DNA of 64,000 nucleotides, from positions 1 to 64,000 of the forward strand of contig NZ_BNBS01000011.1 in assembly GCF_014656075.1 (NCBI RefSeq), in the 5' to 3' direction. Shown here one piece after another: positions 48,951 through 59,365 of the stretch. A program made the translations under genes and the position numbers. Positions within the stretch are counted from its first letter, which is position 1. Each line of letters starts with the position of its first letter. Under the pieces are notes generated by a model that was not told the origin of the DNA, did no database searches, and saw only the letters and a list, made by a program, of their open reading frames with translations. The DNA comes from Streptomyces hydrogenans (GTDB lineage: Bacteria; Actinomycetota; Actinomycetes; Streptomycetales; Streptomycetaceae).

Positions 48951-48980
48951 GGGGCGGGCACCCGTGAGGGTGTCCGCCCC
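48951..48980 (+). terminator. Hairpin terminator after the subtilase
   Basis: A 13-bp stem with one G-T pair (48951-48963 with 48968-48980) around GTGA, 18 bases past the stop. The tail reads TTCGCGTGCG. Confidence 0.8.
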
Positions 48981-49002
48981 TTCGCGTGCGGCCCCTTCCC
49001 GC

Positions 49003-49785
49003 TCAGCCGCGGCCGGGGCAGGGCCCGCCGGCCTCCGGCAGCGCCCTCGCCAGCCACTTCCGGCCGTACTCCAGCTCGTCGCGGACCGGGCCGACGTCCT
49101 CGCCCAGCTCGCCGGGCGGCTCCATGTCCTGGCGGAAGGTGAGCACCCCCTCGTCGGCGGAGCGCGGGACGACCGCCAGCATCCGCGTGCCGGGCCGGTA
49201 GTACGACGCCTCCGCCGCCCAGCCCCGGAAGGCCAGCTCGCCGGAGTCCGGCCCCGCCGGCTTGTACCGGCGCTCCACCCGCAGCACCACCCGGAACCCT
49301 CCGTCCGCGAGCGGCTCGGCCCGCACCACCGCGCCCTCGGCGACGTCCGCGGCGCAGGCCACGATCCCGCCCGGCGTCAGCTTGGCCTCGGCGGCGGCGA
49401 TCCCGCCGTCGCCTCCCGGCCGGGCCGCGAGCCAGGCGCCGCCGGTGCCGAGCACGCCCAGCGCCAGGCACGCGACGAGCGCCCATCCCACGATCCGGGC
49501 GCGCCGCCGGGGACGCACGGCGGCGGGCCCGCGCACGGGCTCGACGGGTGCGGGCTCGGCCGGTACGGGATCGGCCGGTGCAGGACCGGCCTGTACGGGA
49601 TCGGCGGGCACGGCACCGGCCGGGGCGGGCCCCGTCGTGAGCGCCGCGGCGAGGACGCCCAGCTGCTCGCGGAGCAGGGCCACGTCCGCGCGGGCGCGGG
49701 CGACCTCGGGGGCGTCCCCGGCGTCCGGCGGTCCGTCCTCCGGGAACAGGGCCGCCGCCAGCGGGTCCCTCTGCTGCGCGTCCAC
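49003..49785 (-). CDS. Membrane-anchored partner of the ECF sigma factor (possible anti-sigma)
   Basis: A 260-residue single-pass protein. The N-terminal cytoplasmic part (1-95) has a helix (ADVALLREQLGVLAAAL) and a Pro/Ala-rich stretch of PADPV and PAEP repeats (30-bp DNA period near 49561-49620). One transmembrane helix follows (about 99-118), then an extracytoplasmic domain with two Cys. The GTG starts one base after the sigma stop (TGAGGTG), so the genes are coupled, which suggests an anti-sigma factor. No HxxxCxxC zinc anti-sigma motif is present, so the role is inferred only from position. Confidence 0.72.
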   Translation of the reverse strand: MDAQQRDPLAAALFPEDGPPDAGDAPEVARARADVALLREQLGVLAAALTTGPAPAGAVPADPVQAGPAPADPVPAEPAPVEPVRGPAAVRPRRRARIVGWALVACLALGVLGTGGAWLAARPGGDGGIAAAEAKLTPGGIVACAADVAEGAVVRAEPLADGGFRVVLRVERRYKPAGPDSGELAFRGWAAEASYYRPGTRMLAVVPRSADEGVLTFRQDMEPPGELGEDVGPVRDELEYGRKWLARALPEAGGPCPGRG

Positions 49786-49786
49786 C

Positions 49787-51452
<1,666 letters not shown>

Positions 51453-51470
51453 CACCGGACCGTACGCGCC

Positions 51471-51504
51471 GAGGGGCGGCCACCCGGGTGGGTGGCCGCC
51501 CTTC
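51471..51504 (+). terminator. Hairpin terminator after asd
   Basis: A 15-bp stem, G-T-extended at its base (51471-51485 with 51490-51504), around GGGT, starting 18 bases past the asd stop. The tail reads GCGTGTT. Confidence 0.8.
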
Positions 51505-51593
51505 GCGTGTTCGCCCTGGGAAATGCGCGATGCGCCCACGACTCACCCCGTGGAAGGATGGCCCAAACGTCACGAAACCGAGGAGTTGACCGG

Positions 51594-54176
51594 GTGCCTG
51601 GTACGAACCTGACCCGTGAAGAGGCCCAGCAGCGGGCGGCGCTGCTGACCGTGGACGCGTACGAGGTCGAACTGGACCTCACCGGTGCGCAGGAGGGCGG
51701 CACCTACCGGTCCGTCACCACCGTCCGCTTCGATTCCGCCGAGGCCAACGCCGAGAGCTTCATCGACCTCGTCGCCCCCGCCGTCCACGAGGCCGTGCTC
51801 AACGGGCACGCGCTGGACGTGGCCGCCGTCTTCCGCGACTCGCGGATCGCCCTGCCGCACCTGAAGCAGGGCCGCAACGAGCTGCGCGTGGTCGCGGACT
51901 GCGCGTACACCAACACCGGTGAGGGCCTGCACCGCTTCGTCGACCCGGTCGACGGCCAGGCCTACCTGTACACGCAGTTCGAGGTGCCGGACGCGCGCCG
52001 GGTCTTCGCCTCCTTCGAGCAGCCGGACCTCAAGGCGACCTTCCAGTTCACGGTGAAGGCGCCGGAGGGCTGGAGCGTCATCTCCAACTCGCCGACCCCG
52101 GAGCCGAAGGACGGGGTGTGGGCCTTCGAGCCGACCCCGCGGATCTCCTCGTACATCACGGCCCTGATCGTCGGCCCGTACCACGCGGTGCACTCGACGT
52201 ACGAGGGCCCGGACGGGCAGGTCGTGCCGCTGGGCATCTACTGCCGTCCGTCGCTGGCGGAGTTCCTGGACGCGGACCACATCTTCGACGTGACCCGGCA
52301 GGGCTTCGGCTGGTTCCAGGAGAAGTTCGCCTACGCCTACCCGTTCGCCAAGTACGACCAGCTGTTCGTGCCGGAGTTCAACGCGGGCGCGATGGAGAAC
52401 GCGGGCGCGGTCACCATCCGCGACCAGTACGTCTTCCGCTCGAAGGTGACGGACGCGGCCTACGAGCGCCGCGCCGAGACCATCCTCCACGAGCTGGCCC
52501 ACATGTGGTTCGGCGACCTGGTGACCATGGAGTGGTGGAACGACCTCTGGCTGAACGAGTCGTTCGCCACCTACACCTCGGTCGCCTGCCAGGCGTCCGT
52601 GGCGGGCACCCGCTGGCCGAACGCCTGGACCACCTTCGCCAACGCGGAGAAGACCTGGGCCTACCGCCAGGACCAGCTGCCGTCGACGCACCCGATCATG
52701 GCCGAGATCAACGACCTGGAGGACGTGCTCGTCAACTTCGACGGCATCACGTACGCCAAGGGCGCCTCGGTCCTCAAGCAGCTCGTCGCCTACGTCGGCC
52801 AGGACGAGTTCTTCAAGGGCGTGCAGGCGTACTTCCAGCGCCACGCCTTCGGCAACACCCGCCTGAGCGACCTGCTCGGCGCGCTGGAGGAGACCTCCGG
52901 ACGCGACCTGAAGACCTGGTCGAAGGCGTGGCTGGAGACGGCCGGCATCAACATCCTCCGCCCGGAGATCGAGACCGACGAGAACGGCTCGATCACCGCC
53001 TTCGCGGTGAAGCAGGAGGCCCCGGCGCTCCCCGCCGGCGCCAAGGGCGAGGCCGTGCTCCGCCCGCACCGCATCGCGATCGGCTTCTACGACCTCGACG
53101 CGGCCGGCAAGCTGGTCCGCACCGAGCGCCTGGAGCTGGACATCGCGGCGGCCGAGCTGACCGAGGTGCCGGCGCTGGTGGGCAAGTCCCGCCCGGCGGT
53201 CGTGCTGCTGAACGACGACGACCTGTCGTACGCCAAGGTCCGCCTCGACGAGGTGTCGCTGCAGAACGTGACCGCGCACCTCGGCGACTTCGCCGAGTCG
53301 CTGCCGCGCGCGCTGTGCTGGGCCTCGGCCTGGGACATGACCCGCGACGCCGAGCTGGCCACCCGCGACTACCTGGAGCTGGTGCTGTCCGGCATCGCCA
53401 AGGAGTCGGACATCGGCGTGGTGCAGTCCCTCCAGGGCCAGGTGAAGGCCGCCCTGGAGCTGTACGCGACGCCGGAGTGGCGCGACGCGGGCCTGACCCG
53501 CTGGACCGAGGCGACGCTGACCCACCTCAAGGCTGCCGAACCGGCGAGCGACCACCAGCTGGCGTGGGCGCGGGCCTTCGCCGCCACCGCCCGGACGCCG
53601 CAGCAGCTCGACCTGCTCGCCGCGCTCCTGGAGGGCCGCGAGACGATCGAGGGCCTCGCCGTCGACACCGAGCTGCGCTGGGCGTTCGTGCAGCGCCTCG
53701 CCGCGACGGGCGTCTTCGACGAGCCGGAGATCGCCTCCGAGCTGGAGCGGGACCGTACGGCCGCCGGTGAGCGGCACGCCGCCACGGCCCGCGCGGCCCG
53801 CCCGACCGAGGCCGCGAAGGCCGAGGCGTGGGCGGCGGTCGTCGAGGACGACAAGCTGGCCAACGCGGTGCAGGAGGCGGTGATCGGCGGCTTCGTCCAG
53901 ACCGACCAGCGCGAGCTGCTCGCCCCGTACACGGAGAAGTACTTCGCGTCGATCAAGCGCGTGTCGGAGACCCGCAGCCACGAGATGATCCAGCAGATCG
54001 TGGTCGGCCTCTACCCGACGCTCCAGGTCTCGCAGGAGACGCTGGACGCCACGGACGCGTGGATCGGGGCCAACGACCCGGTCCCGGCGCTGCGTCGTAT
54101 GGTCACGGAGTCGCGGGCGGGCGTCGAGCGCGCCCTGAGGGCCCGTGCGGCGGACGCGGCGGCCGCGCTGCGGTAA
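51594..54176 (+). CDS. pepN: Aminopeptidase N (M1 family), copy 2
   Basis: An 860-residue paralogue of the aminopeptidase at 37229. It has GAMEN (about 265-269) and the zinc site HELAH at 299-303, with the distal Glu in WLNESFATY. The start (GTG at 51594, PGTNLTREEAQQRAALL) aligns with copy 1 and has GAGGAG about 8 nt upstream. The two copies differ in the zinc-site neighbourhood (WWNDLWLNES against WWDDLWLKES), so both look functional. It is convergent with allantoicase, separated by a strong hairpin. Confidence 0.95.
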   Translation: MPGTNLTREEAQQRAALLTVDAYEVELDLTGAQEGGTYRSVTTVRFDSAEANAESFIDLVAPAVHEAVLNGHALDVAAVFRDSRIALPHLKQGRNELRVVADCAYTNTGEGLHRFVDPVDGQAYLYTQFEVPDARRVFASFEQPDLKATFQFTVKAPEGWSVISNSPTPEPKDGVWAFEPTPRISSYITALIVGPYHAVHSTYEGPDGQVVPLGIYCRPSLAEFLDADHIFDVTRQGFGWFQEKFAYAYPFAKYDQLFVPEFNAGAMENAGAVTIRDQYVFRSKVTDAAYERRAETILHELAHMWFGDLVTMEWWNDLWLNESFATYTSVACQASVAGTRWPNAWTTFANAEKTWAYRQDQLPSTHPIMAEINDLEDVLVNFDGITYAKGASVLKQLVAYVGQDEFFKGVQAYFQRHAFGNTRLSDLLGALEETSGRDLKTWSKAWLETAGINILRPEIETDENGSITAFAVKQEAPALPAGAKGEAVLRPHRIAIGFYDLDAAGKLVRTERLELDIAAAELTEVPALVGKSRPAVVLLNDDDLSYAKVRLDEVSLQNVTAHLGDFAESLPRALCWASAWDMTRDAELATRDYLELVLSGIAKESDIGVVQSLQGQVKAALELYATPEWRDAGLTRWTEATLTHLKAAEPASDHQLAWARAFAATARTPQQLDLLAALLEGRETIEGLAVDTELRWAFVQRLAATGVFDEPEIASELERDRTAAGERHAATARAARPTEAAKAEAWAAVVEDDKLANAVQEAVIGGFVQTDQRELLAPYTEKYFASIKRVSETRSHEMIQQIVVGLYPTLQVSQETLDATDAWIGANDPVPALRRMVTESRAGVERALRARAADAAAALR

Positions 54177-54192
54177 GCGGCCGACCGAGTGG

Positions 54193-54236
54193 ACGACGAA
54201 GGGGCGCCCTCCCCCACGGAGGCGCCCCTTCGTCGT
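54193..54236. terminator. Bidirectional hairpin between pepN copy 2 and allantoicase
   Basis: A perfect 16-bp stem (54193-54208 with 54221-54236) around a 12-nt loop, between convergent genes. Confidence 0.85.
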
Positions 54237-54239
54237 GTC

Positions 54240-55364
54240 CTAGCGGCTCGCGCGGTCGAAGCGGGCGCGCAGGTCGGCGGCGCCCTCCTCGGTCAGGGAG
54301 CCGTGCAGGCGCATGCGGGCGACGCCGCCGTCGGGGAAGGCGTCGAGGCGCACGTGGGTGACGACCGCCTGGGCGGGGAGCTTGAAGCGGTGCAGGGTGT
54401 CGGGCTGGAGGCGGGTGCGCGGGACGATCTCGAACCACTCGCCGGACTCGCCGTTGCGGCCCTGGAGGGCGATCCAGCCGGCCGAGTTGCCCTTGAGGTA
54501 GGCGGTGTCGATCTCGACGGCGCGGACGGCGCCCTGGGCGGGGAGGCGGAAGCGGACCCAGTCGTTGGTGCCGCGCACGCGGCGGCGGCGGTTCTCCCAG
54601 CCGTCGTCCATCTTGCGGGAGGTGCCGGGCAGGATGATCTGCGTCGGCGAGGAGTAGAACTTGTCGGAGGCGTCCTCGTACGACCCGCCGTTGAGCACGG
54701 AGAGCAGGTCGATCGTGCCGAGGAGGGCGAGCCACTCGGGGTCGGGCAGCACCTCGCCGTGGACGCGGAGGCGGGCGACGCCGCCGTCCGGGTGCTGGCA
54801 GAGGCGGACGTGGGTCCAGCGACGGTCGCTGCCGATCGTGAAGCCGTTGGCGGCGTGGCCGCGGACGGGGGTGGGCGGGACCAGCTCCTCCCACTTGGCG
54901 TCGAGCAGCTCCTCGGGGCCGGGGCTTCCCTCGACGGCGGTGGCCTGGACGCTGACCTTCTGCGGGTAGTTGCCGCGGAAGTGGGCGGTGTCGACGATCA
55001 GGCCCCGGATGACGCCGGGGGCGCCGAGGCGGACGATCGCCCAGTCGTGGTCCTCGGGCGCGGGGAAGACGTTCTCGGCGTCGGCGCCGCGGCGGCGGCG
55101 GGTCTCCCAGCCGTCCATGATCTTGCCCTTGTGGCCGAAGTGCTCCGGGTCGAAGACGGCCCGCTCGCGGACGAGCAGGTTCTCGCGCTCGGCGAAGAAC
55201 TCGTCGTTGGCCGCGACGACGCCGGCGCCGAGGCGGCGGTCGGCGAGGTCGACCAGCTCGGTGAAGGGGAAGTCACCGGTGCGGTAGTCGGCGTACGGGT
55301 CGCCTCCGGCGTACGGGGCGGCGTCGTTGGCGTGCGGGTCCTGGGTGTCCTCGATGGCGGTCAT
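54240..55364 (-). CDS. alc: Allantoicase
   Basis: A 374-residue allantoate amidinohydrolase (allantoate to ureidoglycolate and urea) made of two tandem allantoicase repeats, marked by WETRRRRGADAENVFPAPEDHDW and, later, WENRRRRVRGTNDW. I start at the ATG at 55364; the frame is open upstream only as a shadow of the LysR gene. No other purine-degradation gene (allantoinase, uricase) lies in the window, so it is detached from its usual neighbours. A putative operator lies 30-74 bp upstream. Confidence 0.95.
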   Translation of the reverse strand: MTAIEDTQDPHANDAAPYAGGDPYADYRTGDFPFTELVDLADRRLGAGVVAANDEFFAERENLLVRERAVFDPEHFGHKGKIMDGWETRRRRGADAENVFPAPEDHDWAIVRLGAPGVIRGLIVDTAHFRGNYPQKVSVQATAVEGSPGPEELLDAKWEELVPPTPVRGHAANGFTIGSDRRWTHVRLCQHPDGGVARLRVHGEVLPDPEWLALLGTIDLLSVLNGGSYEDASDKFYSSPTQIILPGTSRKMDDGWENRRRRVRGTNDWVRFRLPAQGAVRAVEIDTAYLKGNSAGWIALQGRNGESGEWFEIVPRTRLQPDTLHRFKLPAQAVVTHVRLDAFPDGGVARMRLHGSLTEEGAADLRARFDRASR

Positions 55365-55393
55365 GGTCCGACTGTCCCGCGCCGGAAGACTCC

Positions 55394-55438
55394 GGTCCAT
55401 CGAATGTTTTCGACAGGTCTTTTCAGCTCTGCTGAACG
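55394..55438 (-). promoter_or_regulatory. Operator-like element upstream of allantoicase (copy A)
   Basis: On the minus strand it reads CGTTCAG-N5-CTGAAAAG, then 14 bases, then TTCGATGGACC. TTCAG-N5-CTGAA is a 15-bp inverted repeat of the LysR T-N11-A type. The same blocks with identical spacing recur upstream of the EamA transporter at 57336-57380. This copy overlaps the LysR stop codon. Confidence 0.6.
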
Positions 55439-56349
55439 TTCTCGCGCTCCACGGCGACCTGCCGCAGCGCCGCGAGGACCCGGGCCAGCGCCGGGGCCTC
55501 CTCGGCGCCGCGCCGGACGGCGGCGACGACATGGCGCCGGGGCTGGTCGGCGGAGAGGACCCGCATGACGACGCCGGTGCCGCTCCGGCGGTCGGCGGCG
55601 GCCATCCGGGGGACGAGGGCGATGCCGAGCCCCGCCTCGACCATGGCGAGGATCGCGGTCCAGCCGGAGGCGCTGTGGGCCTGCTCGGGCACGAAGCCGG
55701 CGGCCTCGCAGGCGGCGGTGGTGATCTCGGACCAGGGCCCGGAGCCGCCGAAGATCCAGGGCTCCGCGGCGAGGTCGGCGAGGCGCAGGCCGGGCGCCGC
55801 GGCGAGCGGGTGGCCGGCGGGCAGGGCGACGTCGAGGGGGTCGACGAGCAGCGGGACCCGGCTGAACTGCGGGTCGCGCGCGGTGGGCGCGTGGGCGGCG
55901 AGCGAGAGGGCGAGGTCGGCCTCGCCGGCGGTGAGCAGTTCGTACGCCTCCCCCGCCTCGGCCTCCCGGACGCGGACGTCGAGCCCGGGGTGGGCGGTGC
56001 GCAGCCGCCGTACGGCGGGGACGAGCAGCGCGGGCACGGAGGTCGAGAAGGCCGCGACGCGGACCTGGCCGGCCTCGCCGCGCAGATAGCCGTCGAGTTC
56101 GGCGTCGGCGCGCTCCAGCTGGGCGAAGACGGCCTCGGCGTGGCGCAGGACGAGGTGGGCGGCGTCGGTGAGCCGGACGCGCCGCCCGTGCGCCTCCAGG
56201 AGCGGCACGCCGAGCTGCCTGGCGAGGTTGGTGAGCTGCTGGGAGACGGCCGAGGGGGTCATGAGCAGGGTCTCCGCGGTGGCGGTGACGGTGCCCCGGT
56301 CGCGCAGGGTGCGCAGGATGTGCAGCTTCTTGATGTCCCACTCGGTCAT
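55423..56349 (-). CDS. LysR family transcriptional regulator
   Basis: A 308-residue LysR protein with an N-terminal winged helix-turn-helix (LRDRGTVTATAETLLMTPSAVSQQLTNLARQLG) and a C-terminal substrate-binding domain starting GQVRVAAFSTSVPALLVPAVRRL. The ATG at 56349 is preferred over a TTG at 56358. It lies 25 bp after the EamA gene, probably in the same transcript, and 58 bp before allantoicase. Duplicated T-N11-A elements upstream of both neighbours suggest it controls them. The co-inducer is unknown; allantoate or a related ureide is an inference from context only. Confidence 0.93.
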   Translation of the reverse strand: MTEWDIKKLHILRTLRDRGTVTATAETLLMTPSAVSQQLTNLARQLGVPLLEAHGRRVRLTDAAHLVLRHAEAVFAQLERADAELDGYLRGEAGQVRVAAFSTSVPALLVPAVRRLRTAHPGLDVRVREAEAGEAYELLTAGEADLALSLAAHAPTARDPQFSRVPLLVDPLDVALPAGHPLAAAPGLRLADLAAEPWIFGGSGPWSEITTAACEAAGFVPEQAHSASGWTAILAMVEAGLGIALVPRMAAADRRSGTGVVMRVLSADQPRRHVVAAVRRGAEEAPALARVLAALRQVAVERENVQQS

Positions 56350-56374
56350 GGGGCGCAACCTATCCGGCCCGGGG

Positions 56375-57304
56375 TCAGCGGGCGGAGCTCAGGGCCACTC
56401 CGCCGAGGATGAGGGCCATGCAGGCGCCGCCGGCCAGGCCGAGTTCCTCGCCGAGGAGGGCGTAGGAGAGCAGGGCGACGCAGACCGGCTGGAGGTAGTA
56501 GACGACTCCGGCGCGGGCGGCGCCGATCAGGGAGATCGCCTTGTTCCAGCAGAAGAAGGCGACGGCGGAGGAGAGCACCCCGACGTAGAGCAGCGGGCCG
56601 ACGGTGCCGGGGGTGGCGGGGAAGCCGCCCTGGACGGCGAGGGAGACGGCGTGGACGGGGGCGAGCATGAGCGCGCCGAGCACGAAGGTGGTGAAGAGGA
56701 AGGCGAGTCCGTCGATCCCTTCGGGCCTGCGCTTGAGGAGGGCGCTGTAGGAGGCGAAGGAGAGGGCGGCGGCGAACATCCACAGGTCGCCGGCGGCGAG
56801 GTCGATCGTGAGGGAGCCCCTGCCGACGAGGAGGAGGACGCCGAGGACGGCGACGGCCATGCCGAGGAGGCGGCGGGCGCCGAGCCGTTCGCCGCCGAGC
56901 CGGGCGTAGACCGCCATGATCACCGGGGAGGCGGCCATGATCATGCCCATGTTGGTGGCGGAGGTGGTCAGACCGGCCTGGTGGACCAGGGTGTTGTAGA
57001 GGGCGACGCCGAACAGCGAGGCCAGGGCGGTGAATCCGAGGTGCCGGCGGAGGAGCGCGCGCTGCCGCCAGAACGGGCGGGCGGCGAAGGGGGCGACGGC
57101 GAGGAGGGCGATGATCCAGCGCCAGAAGACCGCCTGGACGGGCGGGACGGAGTCGGCCAGGTCGCGGGTGGCGACGAAGCTGCCGGACCAGACGACGGTG
57201 GCGAGGAGGGCGAGGAGCAGGCCGAGACCGGCGCCCCTGGCGGGCGCCGGTCTCCGGGTGGCCGCTGCGGACGCGGTCGGGTGGCGTGCGGTCGTGAGGG
57301 TCAT
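56375..57304 (-). CDS. EamA/DMT family transporter, copy 1
   Basis: A 309-residue, ten-helix drug/metabolite transporter with two EamA repeats. WSGSFVATRDLADSVPP in the first repeat and GVLSSAVAFFCWNKAISLIG in the second are typical. Its substrate is unknown. It follows the second EamA gene by 5 bp and precedes the LysR gene by 25 bp. The putative operator copy B lies 32-76 bp upstream, inside the 3' end of the preceding gene. Confidence 0.93.
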   Translation of the reverse strand: MTLTTARHPTASAAATRRPAPARGAGLGLLLALLATVVWSGSFVATRDLADSVPPVQAVFWRWIIALLAVAPFAARPFWRQRALLRRHLGFTALASLFGVALYNTLVHQAGLTTSATNMGMIMAASPVIMAVYARLGGERLGARRLLGMAVAVLGVLLLVGRGSLTIDLAAGDLWMFAAALSFASYSALLKRRPEGIDGLAFLFTTFVLGALMLAPVHAVSLAVQGGFPATPGTVGPLLYVGVLSSAVAFFCWNKAISLIGAARAGVVYYLQPVCVALLSYALLGEELGLAGGACMALILGGVALSSAR

Positions 57305-57309
57305 GCGGC

Positions 57310-58263
57310 CTACCGTCGCATTCCCGAAACCTCCAGGTCCATCGAAACTTCCTGACCGTTCTTTTCAGTGGAACTGAACGGTACGGCTCCGGCCCCGGCA
57401 GCCCTGGGCTTCGCGGGGGCCAGCTGGCCGGCCAGGGTGGCGCCGAAGGCGATCACCATGCCGAGCACCTGCACGGGACCGAGGGCCTGGCCGAGGGCGA
57501 CCCAGCCGATGACGGCGGCGGTGATCGGGGAGAGCGGGCCGAGCAGGGTGACCGAGGAGGCGCTCAGCCGCTCGATGCCGCGGAACCAGAGGAAGTAGGA
57601 GATCGCGGTGTTGCCGAGGGCGAGGTAGGCGTAGCCCGCGAGGTGGGTGCCGGTGAGGGCGGGCGGGGCGCCCTCGACCAGGAAGGCGATCGGGAGGATG
57701 ACCAGGCCGCCGGCGGTGAGCTGCCAGCCGGTGAGGGCGAGGGCGCCGACGCCCTCGGGCCGGCCCCAGCGCTTGGTGAAGACGACGCCCGCGGACATCG
57801 AGAGGGAGGAGAGCAGTCCGGCGAGGACGCCGACCAGATCGAAGGCGGCCCCCGCCTTGAGCACCACGAGGCTGACGCCGAAGGCGGCGGCGACGGCGGT
57901 GAGCAGGGTCCTGGTGGTGGGCTTCTCGGCGAGGAAGAGGGCGGCGAGGCCGACGACGAAGAGCGGGCCGACGGAGCCGACGACGGCGGCGACTCCGCCG
58001 GGCAGCCGGTAGGCGGCGAGGAAGAGCAGCGGGAAGAAGGCCCCGATGTTGAGCGCGCCGAGGACCGCCGACTTCCACCACCAGGCGCCGCTCGGGAGCT
58101 TGCGGGTCAGCGCGAGGAGCAGCAGGCCGGCGGGGAGGGCCCGCATCAGGCCGGTGAAGAGGGGCCGGTCGGGCGGCAGGAACTCGGTGGTGACGAAGTA
58201 GGTCGAGCCCCAGGAGATCGGGGCGAGGGCGGTGAGCGCGACGACGGCGGCCTTGCGGGACAT
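57310..58263 (-). CDS. EamA/DMT family transporter, copy 2
   Basis: A 317-residue, ten-helix transporter of the same family, with SWGSTYFVTTEFLPPDRPLFTGLMRALPAGLLLL in the first repeat and YLALGNTAISYFLWFRGIERL in the second. The C-terminus is a hydrophilic tail that includes the shared regulatory element. It is divergent from the MarR gene, with two palindromes between them, so it is probably the MarR target. Substrate unknown. Confidence 0.93.
   Translation of the reverse strand: MSRKAAVVALTALAPISWGSTYFVTTEFLPPDRPLFTGLMRALPAGLLLLALTRKLPSGAWWWKSAVLGALNIGAFFPLLFLAAYRLPGGVAAVVGSVGPLFVVGLAALFLAEKPTTRTLLTAVAAAFGVSLVVLKAGAAFDLVGVLAGLLSSLSMSAGVVFTKRWGRPEGVGALALTGWQLTAGGLVILPIAFLVEGAPPALTGTHLAGYAYLALGNTAISYFLWFRGIERLSASSVTLLGPLSPITAAVIGWVALGQALGPVQVLGMVIAFGATLAGQLAPAKPRAAGAGAVPFSSTEKNGQEVSMDLEVSGMRR
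57336..57380 (-). promoter_or_regulatory. Operator-like element upstream of EamA copy 1 (copy B)
   Basis: On the minus strand CGTTCAG-TTCCA-CTGAAAAG, then 14 bases, then TTCGATGGACC, the same blocks and spacing as copy A. It lies within the last codons of the preceding EamA gene, so the sequence serves coding and possibly promoter roles at once. Confidence 0.6.
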
Positions 58264-58330
58264 GGCAGGACTCCCCCTGAAGCGGTGCGGCCCCGGCGGT
58301 CCGGAGCGCGACTGGCTTGGCGGTAATTAA

Positions 58331-58358
58331 CTTAGCACTAAGCTACTTACTTGCAAGT
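58331..58358. promoter_or_regulatory. Paired palindromes in the EamA-MarR divergent promoter
   Basis: CTTAG-CA-CTAAG (58331-58342) and ACTTGCAAGT (58349-58358) are perfect palindromes with centres 17 bp apart, in an AT-rich patch between divergent genes. This is the layout expected for a MarR dimer operator that controls both genes. Confidence 0.6.
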
Positions 58359-58401
58359 GGCTTTCTTGCCATCGACCGGGAAGGGGCGGAACACTGAGGT
58401 C

Positions 58402-58911
58402 ATGAAGACGCAGCCCCCGGCGCACGACGCCGTCGACGCCATCACCGACCAGTGGGCGGCCGTCCGCCCCGACCTGGACACGCTCCCCATGGCGGTCTTC
58501 GGGCGCATCTACCGGCTGGCCGCCGCCATGCGCGGCAAGGTGGACAAGGCGTACGCGCCGTACGGCATGGCGCTCGGGGAGTTCGACGTGCTCGCGACGC
58601 TGCGCAGGTCCGGGGAGCCGTACACGCTCTCGCCGCGCGAGCTGACCGCCACCCTGATGATCACCACCGGCGGGATGACCGGCCGGCTGGACAAGCTGGA
58701 GAAGGCCGGACTGCTCACCCGCAGCCCCGACCCGAACGACCGGCGCGGACTGCGCGTCACGCTCACCGAGCGCGGCCGGGAGCTGGTGGACCAGGCGGTC
58801 GGCGCGGGCCTGGAACGGCAGCGCGAGGCGCTGGAGCCGGCGCTGACCGAGGAGGAGGCCGAGCAGCTCGCCGGACTCCTGCGGAAGCTGCTCGCGACGA
58901 CGGCCGCGTGA
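58402..58911 (+). CDS. MarR family transcriptional regulator
   Basis: A 169-residue winged-helix repressor. YTLSPRELTATLMITTGGMTGRLDKLEKAGLLTRSPDPNDRRGLRVTLTERG contains the recognition helix and the conserved wing (DPNDRRG). The ATG follows CTGAGG. It is divergent from the EamA transporter, typical of drug- or metabolite-responsive efflux control. Confidence 0.95.
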   Translation: MKTQPPAHDAVDAITDQWAAVRPDLDTLPMAVFGRIYRLAAAMRGKVDKAYAPYGMALGEFDVLATLRRSGEPYTLSPRELTATLMITTGGMTGRLDKLEKAGLLTRSPDPNDRRGLRVTLTERGRELVDQAVGAGLERQREALEPALTEEEAEQLAGLLRKLLATTAA

Positions 58912-59040
58912 CGGTCGGCGCGTCCGGGCGGCCGTCGCCCGGACGCGGCACGGTCACCGCCCGGACGGACGCCGCCCGGACGGTCACGGCTCCGGCCGAC
59001 GGCGCGGGCATGCGGTCCGCGTGTCCGCGTGCGGACGCGC

Positions 59041-59079
59041 GAGGGCGCCGCACGGCCTCTCCGGCCGGGCGGCGCCCTC
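59041..59079. terminator. Hairpin between MarR and the small membrane gene
   Basis: An outer 11-bp stem (59041-59051 with 59069-59079) encloses a second 5-bp stem (59053-59057 with 59063-59067), separated by one mismatch. It lies between convergent genes. The 129 bp before it contain several GCCCGGACG direct repeats and no gene. Confidence 0.7.
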
Positions 59080-59117
59080 GTCCCGCTACAGGTGGAGGCC
59101 CTGGGGCCTCCCGGGGG

Positions 59118-59345
59118 TCACGCCTTCTTGGACTTGTCGAGGACCATCACCAGACCGGTGATGACCAGGAACAGCACCAGCGGGGCGGCAACGAACAGGC
59201 CGAGGGTCTCGATGACCTCCAGCTTGGGGGCCGGGTCGTCACCGTCGTCGCGGGTCAGCGCGAGCGCGGGGGACGACATGAGCAGCATCATCAGCGTCGT
59301 ACCGGCCGCGACGGCGCCGGCGCGCAGGGCGTTCTTCTTGTCCAC
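59118..59345 (-). CDS. Small secreted/membrane protein, unknown function
   Basis: A 75-residue protein with an N-terminal signal-like helix (NALRAGAVAAGTTLMMLLMSSPALA) and a second helix near the C-terminus (LFVAAPLVLFLVITGLVMVLD) followed by a Lys-rich end. The loop between (LTRDDGDDPAP) is acidic. Similar two-helix proteins recur in streptomycetes. I start at the GTG at 59345, since the frame upstream is a shadow of malQ. Confidence 0.7.
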   Translation of the reverse strand: MDKKNALRAGAVAAGTTLMMLLMSSPALALTRDDGDDPAPKLEVIETLGLFVAAPLVLFLVITGLVMVLDKSKKA

Positions 59346-59365
59346 GGTGCAAAAGTAGCGAACAC

